Shown here: positions 1-6,871 of the stretch, in pieces | Layout: each line of letters begins with the position of its first letter | Numbering within the stretch: position 1 is the first letter of the stretch | NCBI GenBank assembly: GCA_020025425.1 | Contig: JAHHSD010000025.1 | Location: forward strand, 1 to 27,039 | Length of the DNA stretch: 27,039 bases | Source of the DNA: Oscillospiraceae bacterium | Lineage (GTDB): Bacteria > Bacillota > Clostridia > Oscillospirales > Oscillospiraceae | Direction of reading: 5' to 3' | Program-made: the position numbers and the translations under genes | Notes under the pieces: generated by a model | The model's database searches: none | Told to the model about the DNA's origin: nothing | Seen by the model: the letters and a program-made list of their open reading frames with translations, nothing else

Positions 1-5
1 GTAAT

Positions 6-320
6 ATGATGACAAAGGAAGAAATCTTAGCTAAAAGTAGAACAGAAAATAAAAACGGGGATGAAATGGAGAAGAAAGTCCTGAGTGATGCGATAAAATT
101 CAGCTATATAGCAATGATATTATCCGCTGCAATATTTGCAATGATTCGAGCCGAACAAGGCTATCCCACGATGGACTTAGCTGTCATATGCTGTGCCTCA
201 GCGTTCGCCAATTTTATGTATCGCTATGTGAAAACAAAAGAAAAATCTAATCTCATGATAGCGGTAATTACACTGGTTATCGCAATGATAGCCACGATTC
301 GTTTTTTCATGGGGCACTAA
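6..320 (+). CDS. Small membrane protein, DUF6442-like
   Basis: A 104-residue protein with a charged, Lys/Glu-rich N-terminus (opening MTKEEILAKS, residues 2-11) and three hydrophobic segments near residues 33-49, 52-68 and 82-101. From memory, this N-terminal motif followed by a short three-helix membrane domain matches the DUF6442 family, usually found beside a small XRE-type regulator in Firmicutes. That arrangement is seen here: an XRE reading frame starts 2 bases after the stop. Function is unknown; such pairs are thought of as regulator/membrane-protein units, but that is inference. The start could be ATG 6 or ATG 9, and the window edge hides the ribosome binding site. The gene is AT-richer than the core genes further right, suggesting different ancestry. 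Confidence 0.72.
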   Translation: MMTKEEILAKSRTENKNGDEMEKKVLSDAIKFSYIAMILSAAIFAMIRAEQGYPTMDLAVICCASAFANFMYRYVKTKEKSNLMIAVITLVIAMIATIRFFMGH

Positions 321-322
321 AT

Positions 323-468
323 ATGGATGACAAATTAATTCTGAGGAATCGGATCAAAGAACGGAGAACAGAATTGAAAATATCTCAAAACTCATTAGCT
401 GAAATGATTGGTGTCTCCCGCGATACATTAGTTTTATAGAAACTGGTCAGTTTAATCCGATTTCTTAA
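323..468 (+). pseudogene. Frameshifted, truncated XRE-family (HTH_3) regulator
   Basis: From ATG 323 the frame encodes 38 residues and stops at 437-439. The sequence (LILRNRIKERRTELKISQNS, then LAEMIGVSRDT) is the first half of a classic XRE/Cro helix-turn-helix of about 70 residues. Dropping one base near 428-431 restores the expected continuation SFIETGQFNPIS in another frame, which itself ends at 466-468, before the usual C-terminal helix. So there is one frameshift plus a premature stop, with no rescue in any frame. The intact family member would act as a DNA-binding autoregulator of the pair with the preceding membrane-protein gene. A sequencing error could explain the frameshift but not also the second early stop. 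Confidence 0.7.
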
Positions 469-797
469 CACTTAGGAAGTCATAATACGCCTTCATAAGT
501 GCAGTAAATCCGGAAGTTGGGAACAAAGAAAGCGGAGAAGGTTTTTTTAGGGAGAAAGCGTCTGTATCTGCTTAGTGAGCATACCTTTTATGCTCCCAAA
601 AGCTGTAAAACAGTGCAATCGTTCGGAGTGTCCTCCTAAAACCTTTGTAAGAAAACTTATGATAAGATATGCAGGTATCGGGAAGTTTTCGGTACCTGCT
701 GTTTCTATTTTGCAGAGAGCTTGGGTATTATCCCTAAAAATACACCCTTGGACAGATGAGACAGCCAAAGAATCTGCTTGCTAAAATAATGCATGCA
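469..797. other. Gene-poor AT-rich stretch, possible decayed mobile DNA
   Basis: No convincing gene is present. Two overlapping open frames exist, one per strand (575-784 plus, 547-768 minus), neither with a good ribosome binding site or a recognisable domain. A third frame around 648-760 reads YREVFGTCCFYFAESLGIIP, which looks more protein-like but has no start and soon stops. Together with the broken regulator to the left, the stretch looks like the eroded end of an accessory element. This is an impression from composition and frame decay only. Confidence 0.35.
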
Positions 798-834
798 ATG
801 ATGAAGAAAATCCGAAGGATTGGCGTTTCATCAT
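798..834. repeat. Nested inverted repeat
   Basis: ATGATGAA (798-805) is complementary to TTCATCAT (827-834). Inside it AATCC (809-813) pairs with GGATT (817-821) across a GAA loop. It lies directly next to the operon terminator at 837-880. It could be a second, weaker terminator or a remnant of a mobile element end; the sequence does not decide. Confidence 0.5.
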
Positions 835-836
835 AT

Positions 837-880
837 AAAAAAGATACGGTACAACCCAAAACAGGACTGTACCGTATCTT
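837..880 (-). terminator. Intrinsic terminator of the ABC transporter operon
   Basis: A perfect 13-bp stem, AAGATACGGTACA (841-853) with TGTACCGTATCTT (868-880), encloses a 14-base loop. Read on the minus strand, the stem runs into a six-T stretch formed by its last two bases and 840-837, typical of Rho-independent termination. It lies 45 bases past the end of the ATPase gene, so it closes the minus-strand operon 3648-925. Confidence 0.85.
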
Positions 881-924
881 TCAAAAAACTTCCTTATGGG
901 GTGTATCCATTTGATACGATCCCT

Positions 925-1707
925 TTATTTTAATGGGGCAGATGTCTGGCGGGTAAAGAGATACTGGATCTCGCCCGTCTCAATGGCGGCCCGGTGGACA
1001 CGGACCTGGAAGCAGCGCTCCAGAACGCCGCTGGAGAAGATCTCCTCCGGGGTCCCCGTCTGCTGGAGCTGTCCATCCAGCATGACCGCCACCTGATCTG
1101 CGCAGCTCAGGGCCAGATTCAGGTCGTGGAGGACCATGACCACTGTCTTGCCCTGGTGGGCCAGCAGCTGAGCCATGTGGCCAAGCTCCAGCTGATGGGA
1201 GATGTCCAGATAGGTGGTGGGCTCGTCCAGCAGGAGTACCGGGGTGTCCTGCGCCACCGCCATGGCCAGATAGACCTTCTGCCGCTGTCCGCCGGACAGC
1301 CGGGAGAGGGGGACCTGGTCCAGGTCGGCCACGCCCACCAGCTCCATGGCCCGGCGGGCGGCCTCCCGGTCCTTTACGCCATACCGGCGGGGATAGCTCA
1401 GATAGGGGAACCGGCCGTGCAGGACCAGCGCCCCCACCGTGATCTCAGGGGTGGGACGGCTCTGGGGCAGGAGGGCCACATGGCGGGCAAACTCCTTGTG
1501 GGACATGGCTCGGACGCTGTTCCCGTCCAGCAGGATCTCGCCCTCCTGGGGCTCCATGAGTCGGGCACCCACGCGCAGCAGAGTGGATTTTCCGCAGCCA
1601 TTCGGCCCAACCAGGACAGTCACCTGACCCGGTTGGAAGGAGATGGAGAGATCCCGGAGGACGGGTTCGCCGCCGTATCCGGCGGTGATATGAGACAGTT
1701 GGATCAC
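925..1707 (-). CDS. ABC transporter ATP-binding protein, FecE/BtuD type
   Basis: A 260-residue cytoplasmic ATPase that would power uptake of an iron chelate, haem or cobalamin through the permease encoded just upstream. Visible motifs are Walker A GPNGCGKST (34-42), Q-loop Gln82, signature LSGGQ (137-141), Walker B VLLLDE (157-162) and switch His194 in VLHDLNLA. The VLHDLNLA form of the H-loop and the overall length are typical of the FecE/FhuC/BtuD branch. The start is GTG at 1707, overlapping the TGA of the permease gene in a GTGA, so translation is probably coupled. It is the last gene of the operon, followed by the hairpin at 837-880. The substrate cannot be assigned from the ATPase. Confidence 0.93.
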   Translation of the reverse strand: MIQLSHITAGYGGEPVLRDLSISFQPGQVTVLVGPNGCGKSTLLRVGARLMEPQEGEILLDGNSVRAMSHKEFARHVALLPQSRPTPEITVGALVLHGRFPYLSYPRRYGVKDREAARRAMELVGVADLDQVPLSRLSGGQRQKVYLAMAVAQDTPVLLLDEPTTYLDISHQLELGHMAQLLAHQGKTVVMVLHDLNLALSCADQVAVMLDGQLQQTGTPEEIFSSGVLERCFQVRVHRAAIETGEIQYLFTRQTSAPLK

Positions 1708-2717
1708 GGTTTCCGCCCTCCTCTCTGGTGAAAGATCAGATACAGGAAGAAGGGCCCGCCCAGCATGGCGAGCAGAATGCCCACCGGGAGCTGGAAGGGG
1801 GCAAAGAGCAGGCGGGCCAGCAGGTCACAGACAGACACCAGTGCCGCACCCAAAAAGACGGAGGCCCCCAGAAGGTATTTGTGCTCCCCGCCCACCAAAA
1901 AACGGGCGGCGTGGGGGACCATCAGTCCTACAAACCCCACCAGACCGGCGAAGCTGACCGCACTGCCGCACAGCACGGCGGCCAGGATCAGCAGAGTATT
2001 TCGGGTGGCCTTGGCAGACAGACCCAGGGACTGGGCCACCTCATCCCCCAGCGCCAGCAGGTCCAGCTCATAGCTGAGGGCAAAGGTCCCGGCCACGGCC
2101 AGGACGGTGAGCAGACAGGGGAACATCAGCATTTTCATGGACACACCGCTGAGACTGCCCACCAGGAAGGTCTTGGCACTCAGGGCGGCGTCGGGAAAGA
2201 GAATGGAGAGGGCGTCAATGATGGCGGAGAGCATACTGCTGATGGCCACGCCGGCCAGTACCAAAGTGATGCGGCTGGCGCCGGTACGCCGTGCCAGCTG
2301 GTAAACCAGAGTGCAGGCGGCCATGGCGCCCAGAAAGGCGGCGGTGGGACCGGCAGTCACGGAGTTTGGCAGCAGCACCAGGGCCAGAATGGCCCCAAGG
2401 CCCGCACCGGCGTTGACGCCGATGATGTTGGGGCCGGCCAGCGGGTTGCCCATCACGCTCTGGATGATGACGCCGCCCACAGCCAGGGAGCTGCCGCACA
2501 GAAGGGCGGCAAAGGTTCGGGGAAGTCTGGCATACAGGACGATGTTGCGGGCGCTGTTGGAGCCGCCTCCGGAAAAGACCTCGATCACCTGGGGCAGGGA
2601 CAGGGGGGCGGACCCAAAGCACAGGCTGCACAGTGCGGCGGCCAGGCTGGTCAGGGCCAGCGCCAGAATGGTCAGGCGCTTACGCCTGGGGGTAAAGGAT
2701 GTTGGCAAGGACTTCAT
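1704..2717 (-). CDS. ABC transporter permease, FecCD family
   Basis: A polytopic inner-membrane permease of 337 residues from the preferred start, the usual length for FecCD/BtuC proteins with about ten helices. Family hallmarks are visible: the segment ARLPRTFAALLCGSSLAVGG near the N-terminus, GNPLAGPNIIGVNAGAGLGA, and near the C-terminus VGFVGLMVPHAARFLVG, which includes the EAA-like ATPase contact region. The open frame extends upstream to 2774, but ATG 2717 is preferred: it has GGAGAGA upstream and is followed by a short basic tail (KSLPTSFTPRRKR) before the first helix. It overlaps the binding-protein gene by 38 bases and the ATPase gene by 4, indicating tight coupling. It would carry iron-siderophore, haem or B12. 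Confidence 0.9.
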   Translation of the reverse strand: MKSLPTSFTPRRKRLTILALALTSLAAALCSLCFGSAPLSLPQVIEVFSGGGSNSARNIVLYARLPRTFAALLCGSSLAVGGVIIQSVMGNPLAGPNIIGVNAGAGLGAILALVLLPNSVTAGPTAAFLGAMAACTLVYQLARRTGASRITLVLAGVAISSMLSAIIDALSILFPDAALSAKTFLVGSLSGVSMKMLMFPCLLTVLAVAGTFALSYELDLLALGDEVAQSLGLSAKATRNTLLILAAVLCGSAVSFAGLVGFVGLMVPHAARFLVGGEHKYLLGASVFLGAALVSVCDLLARLLFAPFQLPVGILLAMLGGPFFLYLIFHQRGGRKP

Positions 2718-3648
2718 AGCTCTCTCCCCATCTGATGTTGGGCTTGTAGTGGAACAGCTCCTTCTCCAGCACAAAGACCTTCTTTTCCTTCATAGCGGTG
2801 AGGGACTGCCAGGCGGGATCACTGTCAAAGAGGGCCTGGAGACTGGCCTTGGCCTTCTCCTGGTCGGAGCCCATAGTGGTGACGAAGATGTAGTCCGGGT
2901 CGGCGGCCAGGATGGACTCCATCTGAAGCTCCTCCAGCAGACCGGAGTCGCTGTCCGCGATATTCTCACAGCCCAGGTCGTGCAGAATGGTGCCGGCAAT
3001 GTTGTCGCTGTTCTTCACGTTGACCCCAGAGGAGGAGGCGCGCAGCAGCAGGACGGTGGGGTGGATGTCCTTGGGAGCGGACTCCAGCACCGCATCGATT
3101 TGTGCCTGAATGGCCAGACCGTTCTCCTGATAGAGGTCGGAGCGGCCGTTGATATCGGTAAACAGCTTCACCATGGACAGATAATCCTCGAATGCCTCCA
3201 CCTTGAACCAGGCCGCCGGAATGTTGGCAGAAGCCAGGGTCTCCTGAAGGGCCCGCTGTCCCTTCAGGTCGGCGGTCAGGATGACAAAATCGGGATTAAG
3301 GGCGTACATGGCCTCCAGATCAGGCTCGTGGGCGGAGCCCAGGTCGGTCACTTCCTGCTCCAGCTCCATGTGGCGCTCTTTGACCGCATCCTGGGTGACG
3401 CCGACCAGCGTGTCCTGGCCGCCGGACAGCACCCAGGATTCCGCGTAGCTGCCCATGAGGGAGACCACGCGCAGGGGGCGGGATTCCAGGGTGACCTGGT
3501 TGCCCAGGCTGTCCGTAAAGGTGATTGGGAACTGTCCCTCGCTTTGAGAGGCGGAGGACGCGGAGGGGCTCTTCTGGGCTGGACCGGAGCAGGCACTCAA
3601 AGAGAGCACAAGACATAGACCAAGCAGAAGAGAGAATATTCGTTTCAT
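2680..3648 (-). CDS. Substrate-binding lipoprotein of a FecB/BtuF-type importer
   Basis: A 322-residue extracellular binding protein anchored as a lipoprotein. From ATG 3648 it starts MKRIF, followed by a hydrophobic stretch and lipobox LSAC, so Cys19 would be lipidated. A Ser-rich linker follows, then the periplasmic-binding fold: ITFTDSLGNQVTLESRPLRVV, the LEAMYALNPDFVI segment and the AADPDYIFV segment are typical of the TroA/FecB-like class with a long connecting helix. The frame runs up to 3693, but the extra 15 residues would precede the signal peptide, and AGGAA sits properly before 3648. It is first in an operon with permease and ATPase. Ligand (siderophore, haem or cobalamin) is not determined; no cobalamin riboswitch was seen upstream. 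Confidence 0.9.
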   Translation of the reverse strand: MKRIFSLLLGLCLVLSLSACSGPAQKSPSASSASQSEGQFPITFTDSLGNQVTLESRPLRVVSLMGSYAESWVLSGGQDTLVGVTQDAVKERHMELEQEVTDLGSAHEPDLEAMYALNPDFVILTADLKGQRALQETLASANIPAAWFKVEAFEDYLSMVKLFTDINGRSDLYQENGLAIQAQIDAVLESAPKDIHPTVLLLRASSSGVNVKNSDNIAGTILHDLGCENIADSDSGLLEELQMESILAADPDYIFVTTMGSDQEKAKASLQALFDSDPAWQSLTAMKEKKVFVLEKELFHYKPNIRWGESYEVLANILYPQA

Positions 3649-3706
3649 TGGGATCTGATTCCTTTCTTTTATCATAAAACAGGCATTTTCCAAAACGCTA
3701 AGGGCT

Positions 3707-3736
3707 ATTATAGCATAAACTGTCGCCCCACGCCAA
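3707..3736 (-). promoter_or_regulatory. SigA-type promoter of the ABC importer operon
   Basis: On the minus strand TTGGCG (3736-3731) and a perfect TATAAT (3712-3707) are separated by 18 bases. The predicted start lies about 50 bases before ATG 3648. I saw no clear Fur-box palindrome, so iron control is possible but not shown. Confidence 0.65.
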
Positions 3737-3744
3737 GAAAATTC

Positions 3745-3777
3745 GGAAGAAGGGGGGAGAAGAGAGAAAGGAAGGGG
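3745..3777 (+). repeat. 33-base uninterrupted purine tract
   Basis: Every base from 3745 to 3777 on the plus strand is A or G, including a run of six G. It lies between the divergent promoter of the ABC operon and the ftsK leader. No coding or binding role can be assigned from the sequence. Confidence 0.8.
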
Positions 3778-3838
3778 TGGTAATTTTGAATTGAATATGG
3801 TAGTATAAAATGAACTGATGTTTGAGATTGATATGACA

Positions 3839-3857
3839 GCCGGGGCCGTACCCCGGC
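3839..3857 (+). promoter_or_regulatory. GC-rich hairpin in the ftsK leader
   Basis: GCCGGGG (3839-3845) pairs with CCCCGGC (3851-3857) around a 5-base loop. It lies 27 bases before the ftsK start and is not followed by a T run, so it is not a terminator. It may tune translation or mRNA stability, which is inference. A possible -10 (TATAAA near 3813) lies upstream without a convincing -35. Confidence 0.45.
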
Positions 3858-3884
3858 GATACTCCGGAAGGGAAGATCATAATT

Positions 3885-6731
3885 ATGGCAACCACACAGA
3901 AGAAAAAAACCACCACCCGCAGCTCGTCCAGCGGGAAACGGCAGGCCACATCGGGAAAACGGACCTCCAGCGGGAGCGGCAGCCGCAGCCGGGCGCAGAC
4001 CGCCCCGAAGCGCCGTCCTATCCGCCGGGAGGTGGGAGCTGCGGTCTGTCTCATGCTGGCCATCTTCTCCCTATTGGGATGCTTTCATGTGGAGGCCCTC
4101 TTTATCGACTTCTTCTGCGACCTGGCCAAGAGCGTGATGGGGTACGGATTCTGGCTGCTGCCGCCCGCGCTGCTGCTGGCTTCCGGCATTCTGGCCTTTC
4201 ATCGCGGACGTCCTGTTGTAATGCGTGTAACCTTTACACTGATTCTCCCGCTGATGTTTTCCTGCGTAGTCCACGGCCTGCTGTGTGAGCCGCTGCCCTG
4301 GGACGCCTCCATTGTGAAAACATTGCAGGGCAGCGGAATGGCAATGCACTCCGCCGGTATTGTCGGCGGTCTGCTGGCCCAGGCGGGCGTCCAGGTATTC
4401 AGTAAATTGGGCTCTACCATCCTCTATACCATGGCCTTTATCCTGATGGGACTGGCTGCCTTTAATCTGTCCGTGGTAGACGTTGCCGACTGGGTGTTCA
4501 ACCGCCCTGTCTACGAGTATGAGGAAGAGCCTGTCCGCCAGCGCCCCAAGCGGGAGCCCAAGGCGGAGCCGGTACAGGAGCCCACCGACCGCGGGGCCGC
4601 CCAGCTCCACACGCCTCCCGCCGCCATCGACATCCCGGTGGAGGACGGTCCTCTGGTGGGGCAGACGCCCCCACCCCCGCCTGTGGAGAAAAAGAAAGGC
4701 GGCTTCTTCAATCGGAAGCCCCGTTTCCCCGCTCCCGATCAGCTGCTGAAGCGGGGGAACCATCAGGCGGAGCCCGAGGTGGTTCCCGCCGCAGAGGAGC
4801 CGATGGTACAGCCAGAGCCTGCGCCGGAGCCTGTTTGTGAGGTGGTCCCGGAGCCCTGTGCCGCGCCCGCTCCGCAGCCGGAGGTGGTTCCGGAGCCAGC
4901 AGCGCCAGTCCGGGATTTTTCCCCGGTTCCGCCTGTGCCTGACGTGGTGGAGGAGCCTGAGCCGCCTGTATTTGCGCCCGTACCTGCGGATCCGGAGGAG
5001 CCCCCTGTGGCCATGCCTGAGATCGTACATGAATCCGCAGCTCCCCAGCTGAACCGGGAGGAGACCCAGCAGGCGGCCGCAGAGGTGGCCCAGGATATCC
5101 AGTCAAATCTGGCGCCGCAGGAGATTCCCTACCGCTATCCGCCTGTCTCTCTGCTGACGGAGAGCAGCGGCGGCATTGGCGGCGAAGCCCTCAGTGAGCT
5201 GGAGGCCAACCGCCAGCGGCTCAACGACACCATCCACTCCTTCGGCATCGAGGCCAACATCATCAACGTGGTCCGCGGCCCCTCGGTCACCCGCTATGAG
5301 CTGGAGCTGGATCAGGGCGTCCGTCTGAACAAGCTGACCAATCTGTCGGACGATATTGCACTGGCGCTGGGCGCCACCGGCGTGCGTATCGCCCCCATTC
5401 CGGACAAGATCTCCGTGGTGGGCATTGAGGTGCCCAACAAGGTGGTCTCGCCCGTCAGCATTCACTCGGTCATTGCCTCCAACCAGTTTACCAACAGCAG
5501 ATCCAAGGTCTCCTTTGCTGTGGGCAAGGATATCAGCGGTGAGTGCATCGTGGGCGACATCAACAAGCTGCCCCACCTGCTGATCGCCGGTACCACCGGC
5601 TCCGGTAAGTCGGTATGTACCAACTCGCTGATCATCTCCCTGCTCTATAAGGCCACCCCGGAGGAGGTGCGCCTGATCATGGTAGACCCCAAAATGGTTG
5701 AGCTTGGTATTTATAATGGAATCCCCCATCTGCTCATCCCTGTGGTCACCGACCCCAAGAAGGCCGCAGGCGCGCTTCAGTGGGCGGTCACCGAGATGAT
5801 GAAGCGCTACCGCACCTTCTCTGAGGTGGGTGTGCGCAAGCTGGAGGAGTACAACGCCCTGGCCGCCAAGACCGAGGGCATGGAAAAGATGCCCTTCATT
5901 GTGGTGGTCATCGATGAGCTGGCCGATTTGATGCTGGTGGCCGCCAAGGAGGTGGAGGAGTCCATCTGCCGTGTGGCCCAGATGGGCCGTGCCGCCGGTA
6001 TGCACCTGGTCATCGCGACCCAGCGGCCCTCCGCCGACGTGATCACCGGTCTGATGAAGGCCAACATCCCAAGCCGTATTGCCTTCGCCGTGGCCTCCGC
6101 CATGGAGTCCCGCATCATCCTGGACACCCAGGGCGCTGAAAAGCTGGTCGGCCGGGGCGATATGCTCTTCGCCCCTCTGGGCAGTGGAAAGCCCACCCGC
6201 GTGCAGGGCTGCTTCATTTCCGATGCCGAGGTGGCCGATGTGGTCGGCTTCGTCAAGCAGAACAGCGGCAGCGCCCAGTATTCCGACGAGGTCATGCAGG
6301 AGATCGAGCAGCATGTGGCTGAGAAGGACAAGGGAGCCAAGGGCGTGGGCGGCTCGGCGCCTGACGAGGTCAGCAGCGAATATGATGAACTGATCGACGC
6401 CGCCACGGAAGTGGTCCTGGAGACCGGACAGGCCTCCGTGTCCATGCTCCAGCGCCGCCTGAAGCTGGGCTATGCCCGTGCGGCCCGGCTGGTGGATCAG
6501 CTGGAGGAGAAGGGCATCGTCGGCCCCTTCGAGGGCTCCAAGCCCCGTCAGCTCCTGATTACAAAGGAACAGTGGCAGGAGATGCAGTATCGAAACAGCA
6601 TGACCGCCCCCGGCGGCCACTCCGCACCTCAGGAGCCTGTCCAGCCCCCTGTTGGGCAGTTTGCACCCCAGGAGGACGCACCGCCCTTTGATCTGGAGGA
6701 GCTGGATCGGGACCAGGAGGACACGCTGTAA
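3885..6731 (+). CDS. ftsK/spoIIIE: DNA translocase FtsK/SpoIIIE
   Basis: A 948-residue membrane-anchored, ATP-driven double-stranded DNA pump that clears chromosomal DNA from the closing septum and, in sporulation, moves the chromosome into the forespore. The order is: a very basic Ser/Lys/Arg tail (1-50); about four membrane helices (50-205); a Pro/Glu/Val-rich linker (about 215-410) with repeated VVPEP-like units; the alpha/beta motor with Walker A GTTGSGKS (569-576) and Walker B VVVIDE ending at Asp677-Glu678; and a winged-helix gamma domain (about 830-895) that reads oriented DNA sites. ATG 3885 is preceded by GGAAGGGAAG. The downstream neighbour is sigG, which fits a SpoIIIE role, but the family also includes vegetative FtsK, and I cannot exclude one protein doing both. 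Confidence 0.95.
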   Translation: MATTQKKKTTTRSSSSGKRQATSGKRTSSGSGSRSRAQTAPKRRPIRREVGAAVCLMLAIFSLLGCFHVEALFIDFFCDLAKSVMGYGFWLLPPALLLASGILAFHRGRPVVMRVTFTLILPLMFSCVVHGLLCEPLPWDASIVKTLQGSGMAMHSAGIVGGLLAQAGVQVFSKLGSTILYTMAFILMGLAAFNLSVVDVADWVFNRPVYEYEEEPVRQRPKREPKAEPVQEPTDRGAAQLHTPPAAIDIPVEDGPLVGQTPPPPPVEKKKGGFFNRKPRFPAPDQLLKRGNHQAEPEVVPAAEEPMVQPEPAPEPVCEVVPEPCAAPAPQPEVVPEPAAPVRDFSPVPPVPDVVEEPEPPVFAPVPADPEEPPVAMPEIVHESAAPQLNREETQQAAAEVAQDIQSNLAPQEIPYRYPPVSLLTESSGGIGGEALSELEANRQRLNDTIHSFGIEANIINVVRGPSVTRYELELDQGVRLNKLTNLSDDIALALGATGVRIAPIPDKISVVGIEVPNKVVSPVSIHSVIASNQFTNSRSKVSFAVGKDISGECIVGDINKLPHLLIAGTTGSGKSVCTNSLIISLLYKATPEEVRLIMVDPKMVELGIYNGIPHLLIPVVTDPKKAAGALQWAVTEMMKRYRTFSEVGVRKLEEYNALAAKTEGMEKMPFIVVVIDELADLMLVAAKEVEESICRVAQMGRAAGMHLVIATQRPSADVITGLMKANIPSRIAFAVASAMESRIILDTQGAEKLVGRGDMLFAPLGSGKPTRVQGCFISDAEVADVVGFVKQNSGSAQYSDEVMQEIEQHVAEKDKGAKGVGGSAPDEVSSEYDELIDAATEVVLETGQASVSMLQRRLKLGYARAARLVDQLEEKGIVGPFEGSKPRQLLITKEQWQEMQYRNSMTAPGGHSAPQEPVQPPVGQFAPQEDAPPFDLEELDRDQEDTL

Positions 6732-6806
6732 GGGCGGCTGTCCCACGGCTTTTTGAAAAGCAATCGAACCGCGTCGAACACTAAAATATTTCCCCCGCGA
6801 AAGGGA

Positions 6807-6836
6807 GTATGTTATCCTCCCGCCCCGGAGATACTG
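6807..6836 (+). promoter_or_regulatory. SigF/SigG-like forespore promoter for sigG
   Basis: GTATG (6807-6811), a 15-base spacer and GGAGATACTG (6827-6836) match the Bacillus SigF pattern as I remember it (GYATA, about 15-16 bases, GGNRANANTW) at all but one base in each half. Read as a SigG promoter (GHATR, 17-18 bases, CATNNTA) it is poorer at the -10. The predicted start near 6843 lies inside the sigG leader hairpin. Confidence 0.5.
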
Positions 6837-6869
6837 AACTTACAGTATCACAGGGCGGGAGGATTTTTT
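6814..6869 (+). promoter_or_regulatory. RBS-sequestering hairpin / terminator in the sigG leader
   Basis: A nested hairpin: 12 bp outer stem (6814-6825 with 6853-6864), internal loop CGGA/ACA, 7 bp inner stem GATACTG (6830-6836) with CAGTATC (6843-6849), loop AACTTA. The 3' arm contains the sigG Shine-Dalgarno GGGAGGA (6857-6863), 8 bases before ATG 6872, so the ribosome site is paired when the hairpin forms. A run of six T (6864-6869) follows, the layout of an intrinsic terminator. It is also the only terminator candidate downstream of ftsK. Both roles are predictions from pairing. Confidence 0.75.
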
Positions 6870-6871
6870 CC

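Noticed and set aside
547..784. Two small overlapping frames (73 and 69 codons) in the AT-rich stretch
   Set aside because: No ribosome sites, no domain, and they overlap each other on opposite strands.
1728..3618. Long plus-strand frames opposite the ABC permease and binding-protein genes
   Set aside because: Gln/Gly/His-rich shadows; the minus strand carries recognisable transporter genes.
3649..3884. Cobalamin or other riboswitch upstream of the ABC importer
   Set aside because: The leader from the predicted start to ATG 3648 is only about 50 bases and no conserved B12-box-like core was seen.
5103..6746. 547-codon open frame on the minus strand opposite ftsK
   Set aside because: It is a shadow of the GC-rich coding frame: His/Gly/Leu-rich low-complexity translation, no ribosome site, and the plus frame is a clear FtsK.
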